DNA from: Chlorocebus sabaeus
Lineage: Eukaryota > Chordata > Mammalia > Primates > Cercopithecidae
Direction: 5' to 3'
DNA length: 64,000 bases
Assembly (NCBI RefSeq): GCF_047675955.1
Contig: NC_132930.1
Span: forward strand, 49,105,832-49,169,831
The notes under the pieces were generated by a model, which saw only the letters and a list, made by a program, of their open reading frames with translations, ran no database searches and was not told the DNA's origin. A program made the position numbers and the translations under genes. Positions 1-11,560 of the stretch are shown piece after piece (positions within the stretch are counted from its first letter, which is position 1; every line of letters starts with the position of its first letter).

Positions 1-212
1 GCTCCTCAGGGCCATCGAGATCAGGCCCTGGCCCTGCCATCAGCCCACACCTGCCTCTGCCCCCGCCGCGTGGACTCCTCACTCACCGCAGGACATTCTT
101 GGCCCTCCTGCTCATGGTGCCCTGTGCCCAGAACACGCCCTCCTGCACCTTATCAAGCCTCTTCTCAATGTCATCTCAGTGATGCTGCAGAGACCACCTT
201 GTAAGCGCACAC

Positions 213-506
213 GGCCAGACGCGGTGGCTTACACCTGTAAGCCCAGCACTTTGGGAGGCCAAGGCAGGCAGATCACGAGGGCAGGAGTTTGAGAGCCACT
301 TGGCCAATATGCTGAAACCCCATCTCTACTAAAAATACAAAAATTAGCTGGGCATGGTGGCAGGCGCCTGTAGTCCCAGCTACTCAGGAGGCTGAGGCAG
401 GAGAATCACTTGAACCCAGGAGGTGGAGGTTGCAGTGAGCCGAGACTGCATCACTGCACTCCAGCCTGAGTGACAAAGCAAGACTCTGTCTCAAAAAAAA
501 AAAAAA
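213..506 (+). mobile_element. Alu SINE, full length
   Basis: It runs from a GGCCAGACGCGGTGGCT head to a poly-A tail. Near-identical flanks GTAAGCGCACAC (201-212) and GTAAGCACACAC (507-518) are the target-site duplication. Confidence 0.93.
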
Positions 507-690
507 GTAAGCACACACACGCAAGCCCACGCACACACACCCATGCATGCATGCACACCCCAACATGCACGCACACACATGCACACCCCCATGTACACAC
601 ATGCACACACCCAAGGATGCATGCACACCCCCCCACACGCACACACACACACATGCATGCACACACATCCACACACACATGTGCCCACGC
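507..690. repeat. CA/ACGC/ATGC-rich simple repeat after an Alu tail
   Basis: Alternating purine-pyrimidine tract of CACACA with CATGCATG interruptions, adjoining the Alu poly-A tail. It keeps several frames open by chance. Confidence 0.85.
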
Positions 691-1781
691 AGCAGGGCTC
701 CAACCTTATAATTTACTGACTTATTTTGTTCCCTGCCCATCTCCCTGTGTCAGCCATGTGCCTGGCAATACTAAAATTCAGGAGAAGGACTGGATGATCA
801 AGTTGAGAAAATCTTCCCAAACACTAGAAAAAGACAGGACATGTGAGCGAAAAGTTCCAACATCTCATTAATAGGTTTTGTAGAAAGAAGAGAGAAACGT
901 GAGAGAAGGAGCTTTGAATTATACCTTAATTTTATGTCCTCAGCGGGGCAACGAGCACAAAGACCTTGTATCACTTTCCGTCATTCTCCAGGCCCACGGC
1001 AGGCCTTCACCTCCGAAGCTGAAACAACCCCTCACCAGCACTGCCCGCCGGAATGAAGGGCCACAGAGCGCCACACACCGCCACCCCCCGACTGGGGGGT
1101 CTCAGGGCACAGAGGGGCCCCGCAGCTCCCTGGGGCAGAAGCCCCACAAAGGACTGGGGTTCCGCGTCCGGCTTTACAATGGCAACACTGAATTCTACAA
1201 GTCGAAGCCACCATCCTTCACTCTGAAGAAAATGACCTTCCACACAGAATTCCCTGCCCAGCCACTCGACTACTCAGGATGAGAGGAAGCAAGGGTGTTT
1301 CCAGAGGTCTCAGGAAGGTTGAGTTTCAACGTTCACTCAGAAAACGCCTGCCGAACACCTTTTCTGCGCCAGGCAGTGTTGGCAGCACTGGTACCAGTCC
1401 GGCTCAGCCACTGCCGACTACAATCAGGCTCGAGCTGGGACTGGCACAACAGTGGCCAGGGAGTGATGACTCTGGAAAAACACACCTACGGCAAGGAAGA
1501 AGAGGGACAGACCAAGGCGGGAGACTCAGCCGAGGAGGGCGAGGCTGCGAAGGCAGCGGGCAACCCCAGATAGAGGCAAGAGGGCCAGAGACAGAGGCAA
1601 CAACAGGGGCCCGAGGGACCACCAGGAGGTGGCTGGAGAACACAGCCCTCAGATAGGAGAACATGAACAGAGGCCAAGGGGGGCTGGGGGCTATGACGTG
1701 ACCCTCAGGAGGTAGAGCTGGAGATGGTAAACCCAGACAACACCAGGAAAAGAGAGGCAAGGTCAGAACGCAATTAATGGT

Positions 1782-1990
1782 GTCTACAGTGCCCCAGCAC
1801 CGACGCCCAGTTCTCACCCTCTAAGTCTACAGCGTCCCGGCACCGACGCCCAGTTCTCACCCTCAAAGTCTACAGCGTCCCGGCACCGACGCCCAGTTCT
1901 CACCCTCAGGGTCTACATTAGCCCAGAGCTGAAGCCCAGTTCTCACCCTCAGGGTCTACAGCGCCCCAGCACCGACGCCCAGTTCTCTTG
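1782..1990. repeat. 43-base minisatellite, about 5 copies
   Basis: GTCTAC recurs at 1782, 1825, 1868, 1911 and 1954, an exact 43-base spacing. Units carry the core GCACCGACGCCCAGTTCTCA with a few substitutions. Confidence 0.92.
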
Positions 1991-2668
1991 CTCAATCTGC
2001 ACAGAAGCAGGATAAAGTAAAAACAGGCCCAGAGGCGGTGGGACCCCGTCACTGTAGGGCTGGAAGCAGCTGATCAGAACCCCTGGGGGTGCCCTCGGGA
2101 CTCTGAGCTGATGCCACCCTTGATGGGATCCTGGGAACCTCGTAAGGGAAGGGGTGAGTGAGGTGTGCATGTGGGAGGGATATAAATTTGGGGTGACCAG
2201 AGGCCAGACTGTGGGAGGCAGAATTTGGAAATGGCACCAAGATTCTGGGCCTCTGGTGTACACAGACCTTGTCCTGTTTCTCACATACTGACCCACGGAC
2301 TGCTGTAAAGGGACTCTTGAAGCTGTAACTAAGGTCCCAAATAAGCTACCTCAAAATCGGGAGTGCCCAGGTGTGCCTGGCCTAAAGACAAGAGTCCCTC
2401 CAGAGCAGCTTTCTCCAGCTGAGACTGAAGAGGACATCAGGAGCCATGTCTCCGCCGGCCTGGCAGAAGGCAGTGGGGTGGGAAGGACGCGAGCCCGGTC
2501 CACGGACAGGGAGACAAGACCTCCAGCGCCAGGGGGTCTCACCTGGCACAGTCAGCAGGGCCAGGGCAAGGCCAGGCCCTGGCTGACTCTGGTTCTGGAA
2601 GACATGGAGATATTCTCAGCTGGGGAGAGGTAAGGCGGCCTGGAAATCAGCTAACGCCGTGAAGTAGG

Positions 2669-3016
2669 CACCCCCGTCCCGGGGTCACAGTGGAGCCGCA
2701 GTGGTGTGGAGGCCTCCCCATCCCGGGGTCACAGTGGAGCCGCAGTGGTGTGGGGGCCTCCCCATCCCGGGGTCACAGTGGAGCCGCAGTGATGTGGGGG
2801 CCTCCCCATCCCAGGATCACAGCGGTGTGGGGGCCTCCCCGTCCCGGGGTCACAGTGGGGCTGCAGCGATGTGGGGGCCTCCCCGTCCCGGGGTCACAGT
2901 GGGGCCGCAGCAGTGTGGGGGCCTCCCCGTCCCAGGGTCACAGCGGGGCTGCAGCGGTGTGGGGGCCTCCCTGTCCCGGGGTCACAGTGAGGCCGCAGCG
3001 GTGTGGGGGCCTCCCC
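2669..3016. repeat. 44-base GC-rich minisatellite, 8 copies
   Basis: GGGGTCACAG or a variant recurs at 2681, 2725, 2769, 2813, 2846, 2890, 2934 and 2978. Spacing is 44 bases except one unit lacking 11 bases. Units alternate AGCCGCAG and TGTGGGGGCCTCC blocks. Confidence 0.92.
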
Positions 3017-3835
3017 TGGTTCTTGCTCTCAGCTGGGACTCTCACCTTCCCAGCAAGGCTCCTGTCCAGAGCCGCTCACAGGTGGGTACAGGATGTACTG
3101 AGAGAAGGAGCGGAAGCAAACGTGGCCGAACGGCCATGAGTGGGTCTAGGCGGTAGAGGGTGCCGTCCTGGTGTGTTCAGTGACCAAAGCACCTGACACT
3201 GAGCAGCTGACAAACCATAGAACTCACTTCTCAGTTCTGCAGGCCAGGAGTCCAGAATCAAGACGCTGGCAGATTTGGGGGCTGGTGGGGTCGGAGTCCT
3301 CACAGGCAGCGCCTTCTTTCATGTCCTCAATGACAGAAAGGGCCCTGGTCATCAGGGCAGAGCCTCCCAAGGGCCCCACGCCCGACACCACCACCTTGGG
3401 GGTTAGGGTCCCCCATGGATTCTGGGGGACACAGACATTTGGACCTCAGCAAGTACTCACTGTATAATTTTCTCCATTTTTCTCTATTGCGATTTTTTTC
3501 TTCGTAAAAATTTGGGTGAAAAAGTAAATTAAAATCACTTAACATTTTAAAAGTTTTAAGGTGAGCCCTCATTGCCCCCACATTCCAACCATGCCTGCCC
3601 TGTGCGCCCTCTGCCATGCCAGGCTCATGCTGAGAAACAAGCACAGCTTTTATGGTCTGATTCCTGGGCGGCATCAGGAATCCAACAAGTTAACATGCCT
3701 CAGAACAGCTCCACACAGGAGCTCCACACAGTATCCACAAGGATCAGCTTCTGGTTACTATTTATTGAGCATCTAATACGGGCCAGACCTGATCAAGAAC
3801 CTGGAAATGTAACAGCTCACAGGACCCAGACAGGA

Positions 3836-4756
3836 GACGCAGCCACGAGGCCACAGCCCCCACAAGGCCACACAGGACCCACAAGGTCACACAGAACCCA
3901 CAAGGCCACAGCCCCCACGAGGCCACAGCCCCCATCAGGCCACACAGGACCCACAAGGCCACAGCCCCCACCAGGTCACAGCCCCCACCAGGCCACACAG
4001 GACCCACAAGGATACAGTCCCCATGAGGCCACACAGAACCCACCCACAAGGCTACAGCCCCCATGAGGCCACAGTCCCCACAAGGCCACACAGCCCCCAC
4101 CACAGGTCCCACAGGACCCACGAAGCACACAGGACCCACAAGGCACATAGGACCCACAAGCCACAGCCCCCAGGAGGCACACAGCCCCTGCCAGGCCACA
4201 TAGGACCAACAAGGCCACATAGGACCCACAAAGCCACACAGGACCCACAAGGCCACGGCCCCCACAAGGCGACAGCCCCTACTAGGCCACACAGGACCCA
4301 CGAGGCATACAGGACCCACACGGCCACAGCCCCCACCAGGCCACACAGGACCCACAAGGGACACAGGAGCCACAAGGCTACAGCCCCCAGGAGGCCACAG
4401 CCCCCACAAAGTCACACAGGACCCACGAGGCACATAGGACCCACAAGGCCACAGCCCCAAGGAGGCACACAGCCCCCACCAGGCCACACAGGACCCATGA
4501 GGCCACAAAGGACCCACCAGGCCCACAGCCCCTATGAGGCACACAGCCCTCATGAGCCCACACAGCCCCTATCAGGCCCACAGCCCCCACCAGGCCACAA
4601 AGGACCCATGAGCCCCCACCAGGCCATAGCCCCCATGAGCCCACACAGCCCCCACCAGGCCCACAGGCCCCCAACAAGGCCGTACAGACCCCATGAGGCC
4701 CACAGCTTCCACGAGGCCCACAGCCCCCATAAGACCCACCAGGCCAACAGGACCCA
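3836..4756. repeat. Large degenerate CCACA/GGCC minisatellite (about 18-base sub-unit)
   Basis: More than 900 bases of shuffled sub-units such as CACAAGGCCACAGCCCC and CAGGCCACACAGGACC. The unit length is irregular, in multiples near 18 bases. Stop codons are rare in several frames, which explains long spurious reading frames. Confidence 0.9.
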
Positions 4757-4878
4757 TGGATTACAGGGAGTTTCAAAGAGGTCTGCAGACAGACTTCCTC
4801 TCTTTGCATCTATTTCTTATTAAACATCTGGAATTTGCTGTTAATGTAGCAAAGCCCAGCAAATATCACTGAATTTGC

Positions 4879-4912
4879 AAAAAAAAAAAAAGAAAAGAAA
4901 AGAAAAAAAAAA
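4879..4912. repeat. A-rich tract
   Basis: Runs of A broken by single G. No retroposon body is attached on the left that I recognise. Confidence 0.7.
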
Positions 4913-4964
4913 CACCAAGCCAACAAATTCACTCTCTAAAAGTACCTAAATATTAGAGTTTATT

Positions 4965-5287
4965 GGCCGGGCGCGATGGCTCACACCTGTAACCCCAGCA
5001 CTTTGGGAGGCTGAGATGGGTGGATCACCTGAGGTTAGGAGTTCAAGACCAGCCTGGCCAACATGGCGAAACCCCGTCTCTACTAAAAATACAAAAAATT
5101 AGCAGGGCATGGTGGCAGGCACTTGTAAACCCAGCTACTTAGGGAGCTGAGGCAGGAGAATTACTTGAACCTGGGAGGCAGAGGTGGCAGTGAGCCGAGA
5201 TCGCGCCACTGCACTCCAGCCTGGGTTACGAGAGCTAAACTCCAACTCAAAACAAACAAACAAAAAAACAAAAACAAACAAACAAAA
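4965..5287 (+). mobile_element. Alu SINE, full length
   Basis: Head GGCCGGGCGCGATGGCT, both arms, and an A/AAAC-rich tail. TATTAGAGTTTAT flanks both ends as target-site duplication. Confidence 0.93.
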
Positions 5288-5720
5288 ATATTAGAGTTTA
5301 TCTTTAAAAAAAAGCAAGTCAATACAATAATAGGTTGAAGGGCTATATTTTCTAGAGAGTATTAGTTCCTATCAATGGCAGTTTTGCTTAATTTAGTGGA
5401 TAATTCTACAAAAATGCACCTAGGCAACATTCACTATTGTTCTTTGTCATTTTGGCATTTACATAATTCAGTTCTGTCGGGAGAAACACGGCAGATCAGG
5501 AAAGATAGCTTTGTTTTGTTTTTCTTAAGGCCTCACATTTTTAAAATTCAATGATAAACTATTAATGTATGAAATTAAAAATAACTTCAGTTTTTGAAGC
5601 ACAATGAATTGTACCATATTTTTACAATATTAACAGCAAATATTATAATAAAAAATAGATAAACAATAGGAAACTGTCCCTAAACCTCATTATATTTCAA
5701 TGGTAAAAGAAAAATTACAT

Positions 5721-5903
5721 TTTATTTTATTTTATTTTTTATTTTTTTGAGACAGAGTCTCACTCTGTCGCCCAGTCTGGAGTGCAGCAGTGCGATCTCA
5801 GATCACTGCAACCTCCGCCTCGCGGCTTCAAGTGATTCTTCTGCCTCAGCCTCCCAAGTAGCTGGGATTACAGGTACCTGCCACCTTGCCCAGCTAATTT
5901 TTG
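5721..5903 (-). mobile_element. 5'-truncated antisense Alu
   Basis: Poly-T start followed by the Alu right arm in reverse, ending at CTAATTTTTG. AGAAAAATTACA flanks both sides, so truncation happened at insertion. Confidence 0.88.
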
Positions 5904-5952
5904 CAGAAAAATTACACACGCTTGGCTAATTCTGTAGAAAAATTACATTTTT

Positions 5953-6257
5953 GGCCGGGCGCGGTGGCTCAAGCCTGTAATCCCAGCACTTTGGGAGGCC
6001 GAGACGGGAGGATCAAGAGGTCAGGAGATCGAGACCATCCTGGCTAACATGGTGAAACCCCATCTCTACTAAAAAATACAAAAAACTAGCCGGGCGTGGT
6101 GGCGGCGCCTGTAGTCCCAGCTACTCGGGAGGCTGAGGCAGGAGAATGGCGTAAACCCGGGAGGCGGAGCTTGCAGTGAGCTGAGATCCGGCCACTGCAC
6201 TCCAGCCTGGGCGACAGAGCCAGACTCCGTCTCAAAAAAAAAAAAAAAAGAAAAAAA
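5953..6257 (+). mobile_element. AluY of Old World monkey type
   Basis: Head GGCTCAAGCCTGTAATCCC and the right-arm variant GAGATCCGGCCACTGC support a cercopithecoid AluY. The same AAAAATTACATTTT target already used by the preceding Alu flanks it. Confidence 0.92.
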
Positions 6258-9182
6258 GAAAAATTACATTTTCAACTTCAATTCTAACCATAAACCAAAC
6301 AAGGCTGCAAACAAAATAAATCCTGCCATTTAATAAAGAGTAACAGTATACATCAAAACAAGGCTCACTTTATAATCCAAATCAAAAAACCCAAGTAAAC
6401 AATTCTAGCCTGTGGCAAAGGGCCCCTGCCGCACCCTGCAGCTCCTTGATTTTGTCACAGCCGCTGACGATCTAGAGAGGGCAGCGTGGTGGGAGGGGGC
6501 GGCTGAGGTCTCCAGAGTCCAGGACAGGTCCCCTTCCCGGCCCTCGCTCCAGCCCAGAACCCGAGGGAGGCATGGGGTCCGGCTCCCTGTGGAGCGGAGG
6601 GTGGCTGCTGGGAGCAGAGGCTCTGGCTCGCAGTAGTGCCTCGACCCTGGAGTTAAGTCCTCACACAGGTCAAATGTCCAACATGGTCAGGGTCTCATGT
6701 CTCCCACAGCATTTTTATGAAGTCACAAATAACCGCGTGCACAAGGTCTACCGTAACCAGTAAAAACATTTCCCCCACATATTTAAAATGGTTTAGGAAA
6801 ACTTAACAGAAGTCGGTTGATAATTTCTGGAGCAAAATCACTGGCATGAAGAAAATGAGGGGACTCTGGGAACAAGTACAATCACTGCACCCGAAGCTGT
6901 CAGAAAGAATTTAACATCAGTGACACACACCCTGCAATTTAATTTGTGGGGGTCTTATGGCTTGCTACTGGTATTCCAAATTACAAGTTAATTCCTAAGA
7001 ATCTTTTCTATCTGTAATTTATCTTCCTTTACATATCACAAATATCTCAGTCATGACGGTGACACTGGAGAAACCCGCACCAATTAAAGAGACAGCTGAA
7101 TGGTCACATCCTCGTCTTAATACGTGACTCCACATGCAATCGCTGATTTACTTACAGGAAGTCTCTCCGGTGCCCTGACAGGTGCCAGGCTCACAGCACC
7201 GCCGCGCTGTGCAGGCTTTAAGGTGTTCCAGTGACCCCATCTGCCCATCGTATGCTCACCGTTTTGGAGTCCCCTCCCCTCAAGTGTGTAGGGGCCTAAT
7301 GACTCCTGGCAAAGAGAATTTGGCAAAAGTGGTAGAATGTCACTCCACAAAGACTGGGACGTCCTTCCTGTCCCTCTCTGACTTGGCATGGGCTCCCTCA
7401 GAGCTGCCATGTAGAGAAAGGAACTGAGGTCTCCAGCCCACAGTCACATGATGCAGCCTGGATGCAGACCCTCCCCAGTCCAGCCTTCAGAGGAGACACA
7501 ACCCCAGATGGGAGGTCCCTGAGCCACAGCCTGCCTGCAATCCTGACCCACAGAAACAGTAAGATACTTTCGGACTGTTGGTTTAAGTCATGGGTTCCGG
7601 GGTAATCCGCCGCACAGCAATATATAAATAATACAGCCACTCAGCACAGCCACACCTCTAAAAACCTGGGAACCAGACAGCACAGACCCAAACAAACCTG
7701 AACACTCAGCTTCACAAGCCTCTCCACAATTTCACAAAGCAAATGAAGTTTAAAAACCAGTAAAGGATATGTCAAAAGAGCAAATCGGAAGGAAATGTTA
7801 AGTAAAAAGGTCCCTGGCGGTTACACTGGGCGAGTAAAAGCTTCTAGGCCCAGGGTGACCACGCAGGGATGCAATGTGGCTGACACTGAGTACCCCGAAA
7901 TGTTAAGCTGAAAACCTAACACGGTTTTCTCCTAAGTAACCAAGAAGTGAAGCTGTAGCAGAGATGAAATCCCGAACCATCTAATTCACAGTGTCTCTCT
8001 TGGGAGTCCAGATAGCTCAGAGTTTTAGGGTTATACCTCATCTTATTGCCCAACTTCCAGGCAAGCCCGCATGCCTAATCTGAGGGGATGTGCCTGAAGA
8101 GCGACCCTGCCTTTCATTCACTCGTTCATGCATCATTCACTCTTCTGGAAAATGTGCGGCACACCAAGCAGCCACACGGCGCCCTCTGGGAGCGGGGTTC
8201 CTGGGATGACCACCTTCTTGAAACACCCTTGACAAGATCTCACTAGACAACCCTTCCCTAGTCAAAGGACAGCATAGATCGCTCGCTTCTGAATACCTCA
8301 TGCAGTATAAAAACTGCACCCCTTTTTCATTACCACTTCCAAATTAAAGGAAAACACCCACAAGTTCTCGATGAAACGCTGATTCAAAGGTTTCAGAGAA
8401 ATAAACCACCCCCCCTACCACCACCACCAGGATCCTTTAATTCCTTCCCTTACTGGAGAGGGAGTGGGAAACAGCCTTGCCTGCTCCAGCTTTCCTGACT
8501 TGGACCAACTGTCCCCAAAATATGCCCAGGATTCCACATCCCAGCTCAGACTCCACCTCTCCTCCGAGTCTCCCGGACACAGGAAGCGCCTCTATACTGA
8601 GGAAGCGGGGCACTCACGTGACCTTGAAGATGGGGAGAGGGGCAGGAGGGGTTGAAGGTGTTGGACACGGACCATGGCCAAGGCAAGGACAGGACAGCAG
8701 CCCTGGACAAGGGGCTGAGAGGGGAGAGCACAGTGCCACCCTGAGGCATGGAGCCTGTAGGCTGAGAGCTCCTGGAACCCTGAAGCCCCTGGCTCATACC
8801 TGCCCCAGGAACCACCTAGGCAGTTTGTGTGCAGGGGCTGTGGGGTTGGCCCAGGGTCTCATGGAAAGGGCCTCAGGTACCAGGATGCCAGATGCCTGGC
8901 CTTCACAGCAGGTGCGTCCAGCTGAGGGGGCTGGGCATATTCAGGACACTGCAGGAACCCCCCTCCAGGGTCCCAGTACTCCCTATAGTCTAGTCTTGGG
9001 GTCTACATTCTCCTCAGTGACTTGTTCAAGAGTCCCCACCCTCTGAGGACCTGTCTGGAAGTTCCAGCTCTCATCAGGTCCTCCTTGAGAGCCTAGCCTT
9101 CTTCCCTGTCCACACCAGTGTCCTGACCCTAAGTGACCCCATTTGAGGTCCTGGTCATCTAGGAGCCTGTCCATGTCAGGAG

Positions 9183-9600
9183 CCCTTGTCTCTGTCCAGT
9201 CTCAGGGTCCTGGCTCCCGGGGGAAGACAGGGCTGTCTCAGGGTCCCAGCCTCCGGGGGAGACAAGGCTGTCTCAGGGTCTGAGCCTCCGAGGGGGGAGA
9301 CAAGGTTGTCTCAGGGTCTGAGCCTCCGGGGGAGACAGGGCTGTCTCAGGGTCCGAGCCTCCGGGGGAGACAGGGCTGTCTCAGGGTCCGAGCCTCCGGG
9401 GGAGACAGGGCTGTCTCAGGGTCCGAGCCTCCGGAGGAGACAGGGCTGTCTCAGGGTCTGAGTCTCCAGATGAGATGGGGTGGTCTCAGGGTCTGAGCCT
9501 CCAGGGGAGACAGGGTTGTCTCAGGGTCCGAGCCTCCGGGGGAGATAGGGCTGTCTCAGGGTCCCAGCCCCTCAGAGGAGATGGGGTGGTCTCAGGGTCT
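9183..9600. repeat. 35-base minisatellite, about 12 copies
   Basis: CTGTCTCAGGGTC recurs at 9233, 9268, 9306, 9341 and 9376 and onward, mostly every 35 bases. Each unit contains CCTCCGGGGGAGACAGG. Confidence 0.92.
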
Positions 9601-9974
9601 GAGCAGTGCTCACAGGACTCACAGGACTGCTCCAGGGTCAGGTCCTCCTGAGTGATGGTCATGGGGTCCTGGCCCTCGTCTGCGACCCACATTAAGGCAG
9701 GACCTTCCTGGGGAACCTATTCTGGGGTCCCGGCATTCTTTGGGTTCTGCCTGGTCCCTAGATCTGGCCCTTCTCCGTGATTCTTCCCAGGGTCCTAGCC
9801 CTCCCTGGGCCCTGCCAGGTGGCCAGGTCCGATCCTCCTTGGTGACCCATCTTGGGGTCCCAGCCCTTCTCGGTGACCTGTCCCAGGGTCAGACCCTCCC
9901 GGATGACCTGTCATAGTGTCCTGGCACTCTGGGGGTCCTGGCAGTCCCAGAGCCCAACTCTCTTCAGGTCCTGC
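9601..9974. other. Spacer between two minisatellites
   Basis: Diverged CTGGGGTCC and GGTCCTG blocks suggest old satellite-like decay. No gene is seen. Confidence 0.5.
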
Positions 9975-10690
9975 CTGGTCTAAGGACCCAGCCCTCCCGG
10001 GGTCCTGCCTGGGCTGGGGTCTTGGCCTTCCCTGCGTCCTGCCTGGGCTGGGGTCTTGGCCCTCCCGCGGTCCTGCCTGGGCTGGGGTCTTGGCCCTCCC
10101 GCGGTCCTGCCTGGGCTGGGGTCTTGGCCCTCCCGCGGTCCTGCCTGGGCTGGGGTCTTGGCCCTCCCGCGGTCCTGCCTGGGCTGGAGTCTTGGCCCTC
10201 CCTGCGTCCTGCCTGGGCTGGGGTCTTGGCCTCCCTGCGCCCTGCCTGGGCTGGGGTCTTGACCTCCCTGCGTCCTGCCTGAGCTGCGATCCCAGCCATT
10301 CCGGGGTCCTGCCATCCCTGCGTCCTGCCTGGGCTGCAGTCCCAGCCCTCCCGGGGTTCTGCCTGTGCTGGGGTCTTGGACCTCCCGGGCTCCTGCCTGG
10401 GCTGGGGTCTTGGACCTCCCTGGGTCCTGCCTGGGCTGGAGTCTTCGACCTCCCGGAGCCCTGCCTGGGCTGGGGTCTTCGACCTCCCGGAGTCCTTCCT
10501 GGGCTGGAGTCCCAGCCCTCCCGGGGTCCTGCCTGGGCTGGGGTCTTGGCCCTCCCGGGATCCTGCTTGGGCTGAAGTCCCGGCCCTCCCGGGGTCCTGC
10601 CTGGGCTGGGATCTTCGACCTCCCGGAGTCCTTCCTGGGCTGGGGTGCCGGCCCTCCTGGGCTCCAGCCCTCTCCGGGGCCTGCCAAGGG
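9975..10690. repeat. 34-base GC-rich minisatellite, about 20 copies, beside the CpG island
   Basis: GGGCTGGGGTCTTGG recurs at 10011, 10045, 10079 and on at 34-base steps, with the unit CCTCCCGCGGTCCTGCCT between. It runs almost to the putative exon 1 donor at 10825. Unit variants fall into blocks (CTTGGCC, CTTCGACC, CCCAGCC), suggesting recent local duplication. Confidence 0.93.
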
Positions 10691-11260
10691 CTTCCCGGGC
10701 CAGGCCGACGGGGACGCCAGAGCGCGGGCCCGGGGTTCGGAGCCTTCCGGGCCGGACACGGGCCGAGGCCGCAGCCTGAGGAGCGGGCGCCGCGGGCCCA
10801 GGCCAGGCAGGGCGGACTCACTGACCTGCGGTCTCGGGGCTGCGGGCGAGCAAGGCGCACGCGGGGTCCGCGCCGGAGGGGGGGAGGGGGCGCCGCTCCC
10901 TCTGGGTCCCCCCCAAGAGGAGGAGAAAAAAAGCCCGTCCGGAGTTTAAAACAAAGAGGCGGAAATGCCCGAGCCGAGCCGAACGCCGCGTCGGGGGCGC
11001 CGCGCTCGGAGCATGCGCGGTGTGCGGCTGGGCTCCCACCCCGCCGCAAGGGGCGTGGGCGGGGCCGAGTGATAAGGGCGGGGATAGAGGCGGGGAGGGG
11101 CGTGGTCAGAGGGCGCAGGCGCGTCGGGCCTGGACTCGGGCAAGGGACCCGCCGGGCGCGAGGGGCAGGGGCGGGGAATAGGGCGGGGACACGAGGGGCG
11201 TGGTCAGGAGAGCGACAGGGACGCGCTGCGCTGAGGGACCCGCCTGGTCCTGGAAAATCG
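10640..11260 (-). promoter_or_regulatory. PCGF3: CpG-island promoter, probably of PCGF3
   Basis: This is a dense CpG island with many GC boxes (GGGGCGTGG, GGGCGGGG) and an NRF1-like CATGCGCGG near 11014. It has no TATA box. Human gene order (SLC49A3 followed by divergent PCGF3 about 18-20 kb away) places the PCGF3 start here, transcribed leftward. PCGF3 encodes a Polycomb RING-finger subunit of PRC1; none of its coding exons is in the window, so the name rests on synteny. An imperfect tandem duplication of about 95 bases (units near 11050 and 11150) adds GC boxes. Confidence 0.65.
10826..11010 (-). other. PCGF3: Putative non-coding exon 1 of PCGF3
   Basis: On the minus strand the CpG island ends in a near-consensus donor, CCGCAG|GTCAGTGAG, with the exon's last base at 10826. 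The upstream limit near 11,010 is a guess. No protein is expected from this exon. The 34-base minisatellite begins about 130 bases into the intron. Confidence 0.45.
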
Positions 11261-11370
11261 TGAGCTGGGGCGCTGGAGCAGCAGAGTCCTCAAGTCTGGG
11301 TCCCTCCGGGGGTGCCGTCCGGTCCGGGTGCTGCTGTCCTTTCTGGGAGCCGGGACTGAGCGCCCTCCCG

Positions 11371-11552
11371 GCAGGGTTAGGGGTCGGGGTTAGGGTCAGG
11401 GTTAGGGGTTAGAGTCAGGGTTAGGACTGGGTTTAGGGTTCGGGTCAGCATTAGGGGTTAGGGTTGGTTTTACGGTTAGGATCAGGATTAGGGGTGGGGT
11501 CAGGGTCAGGGGTTAGGGTCTGGTCTAGGGATAGGCTTGCATTTAGGGTTAT
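11371..11552. repeat. Degenerate interstitial telomere-like (TTAGGG)n tract
   Basis: About 180 bases with many GGTTAGGG, GGGTTAGGGTCAGGG and GGATTAGGGG motifs mixed with variants. The G-rich strand is the plus strand. It adjoins the CpG island. Confidence 0.85.
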
Positions 11553-11560
11553 GCCTAGCT

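Larger units (their letters stand above)
1..10639 (-). other. Probable PCGF3 first intron, no coding gene found
   Basis: Gene order suggests intron. It holds four Alus, five minisatellites and A/T-rich spacers, listed separately. Between these (519-1780, 1991-2668, 3017-3835, 5288-5720, 6258-9182) I see no conserved protein signature and no RNA gene. Open frames there are short or follow repeats. Positions 76-190 contain an exon-like minus-strand segment described under findings. Confidence 0.5.

Noticed and set aside
899..1282. 127-codon plus-strand frame in unique sequence
   Set aside because: No recognisable domain and no splice or promoter support.
2669..3016. Regular direct repeats resembling a CRISPR array
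   Set aside because: Repeat units abut without unique spacers and sit in a primate genome; ordinary minisatellite.
2690..3156. Two overlapping frames of about 150 codons
   Set aside because: They follow the 44-base array; frame-independent openness.
3762..4823. Long frames in both strands (HKATAPTRP or GPVWPGGGC repeats)
   Set aside because: Degenerate CCACAAGGCC minisatellite; low stop density, no conserved protein.
9964..11049. 361-codon minus-strand and several plus-strand frames rich in Gly, Pro and Arg
   Set aside because: Product of the 34-base GC-rich array and CpG island, where stops are rare in all frames.
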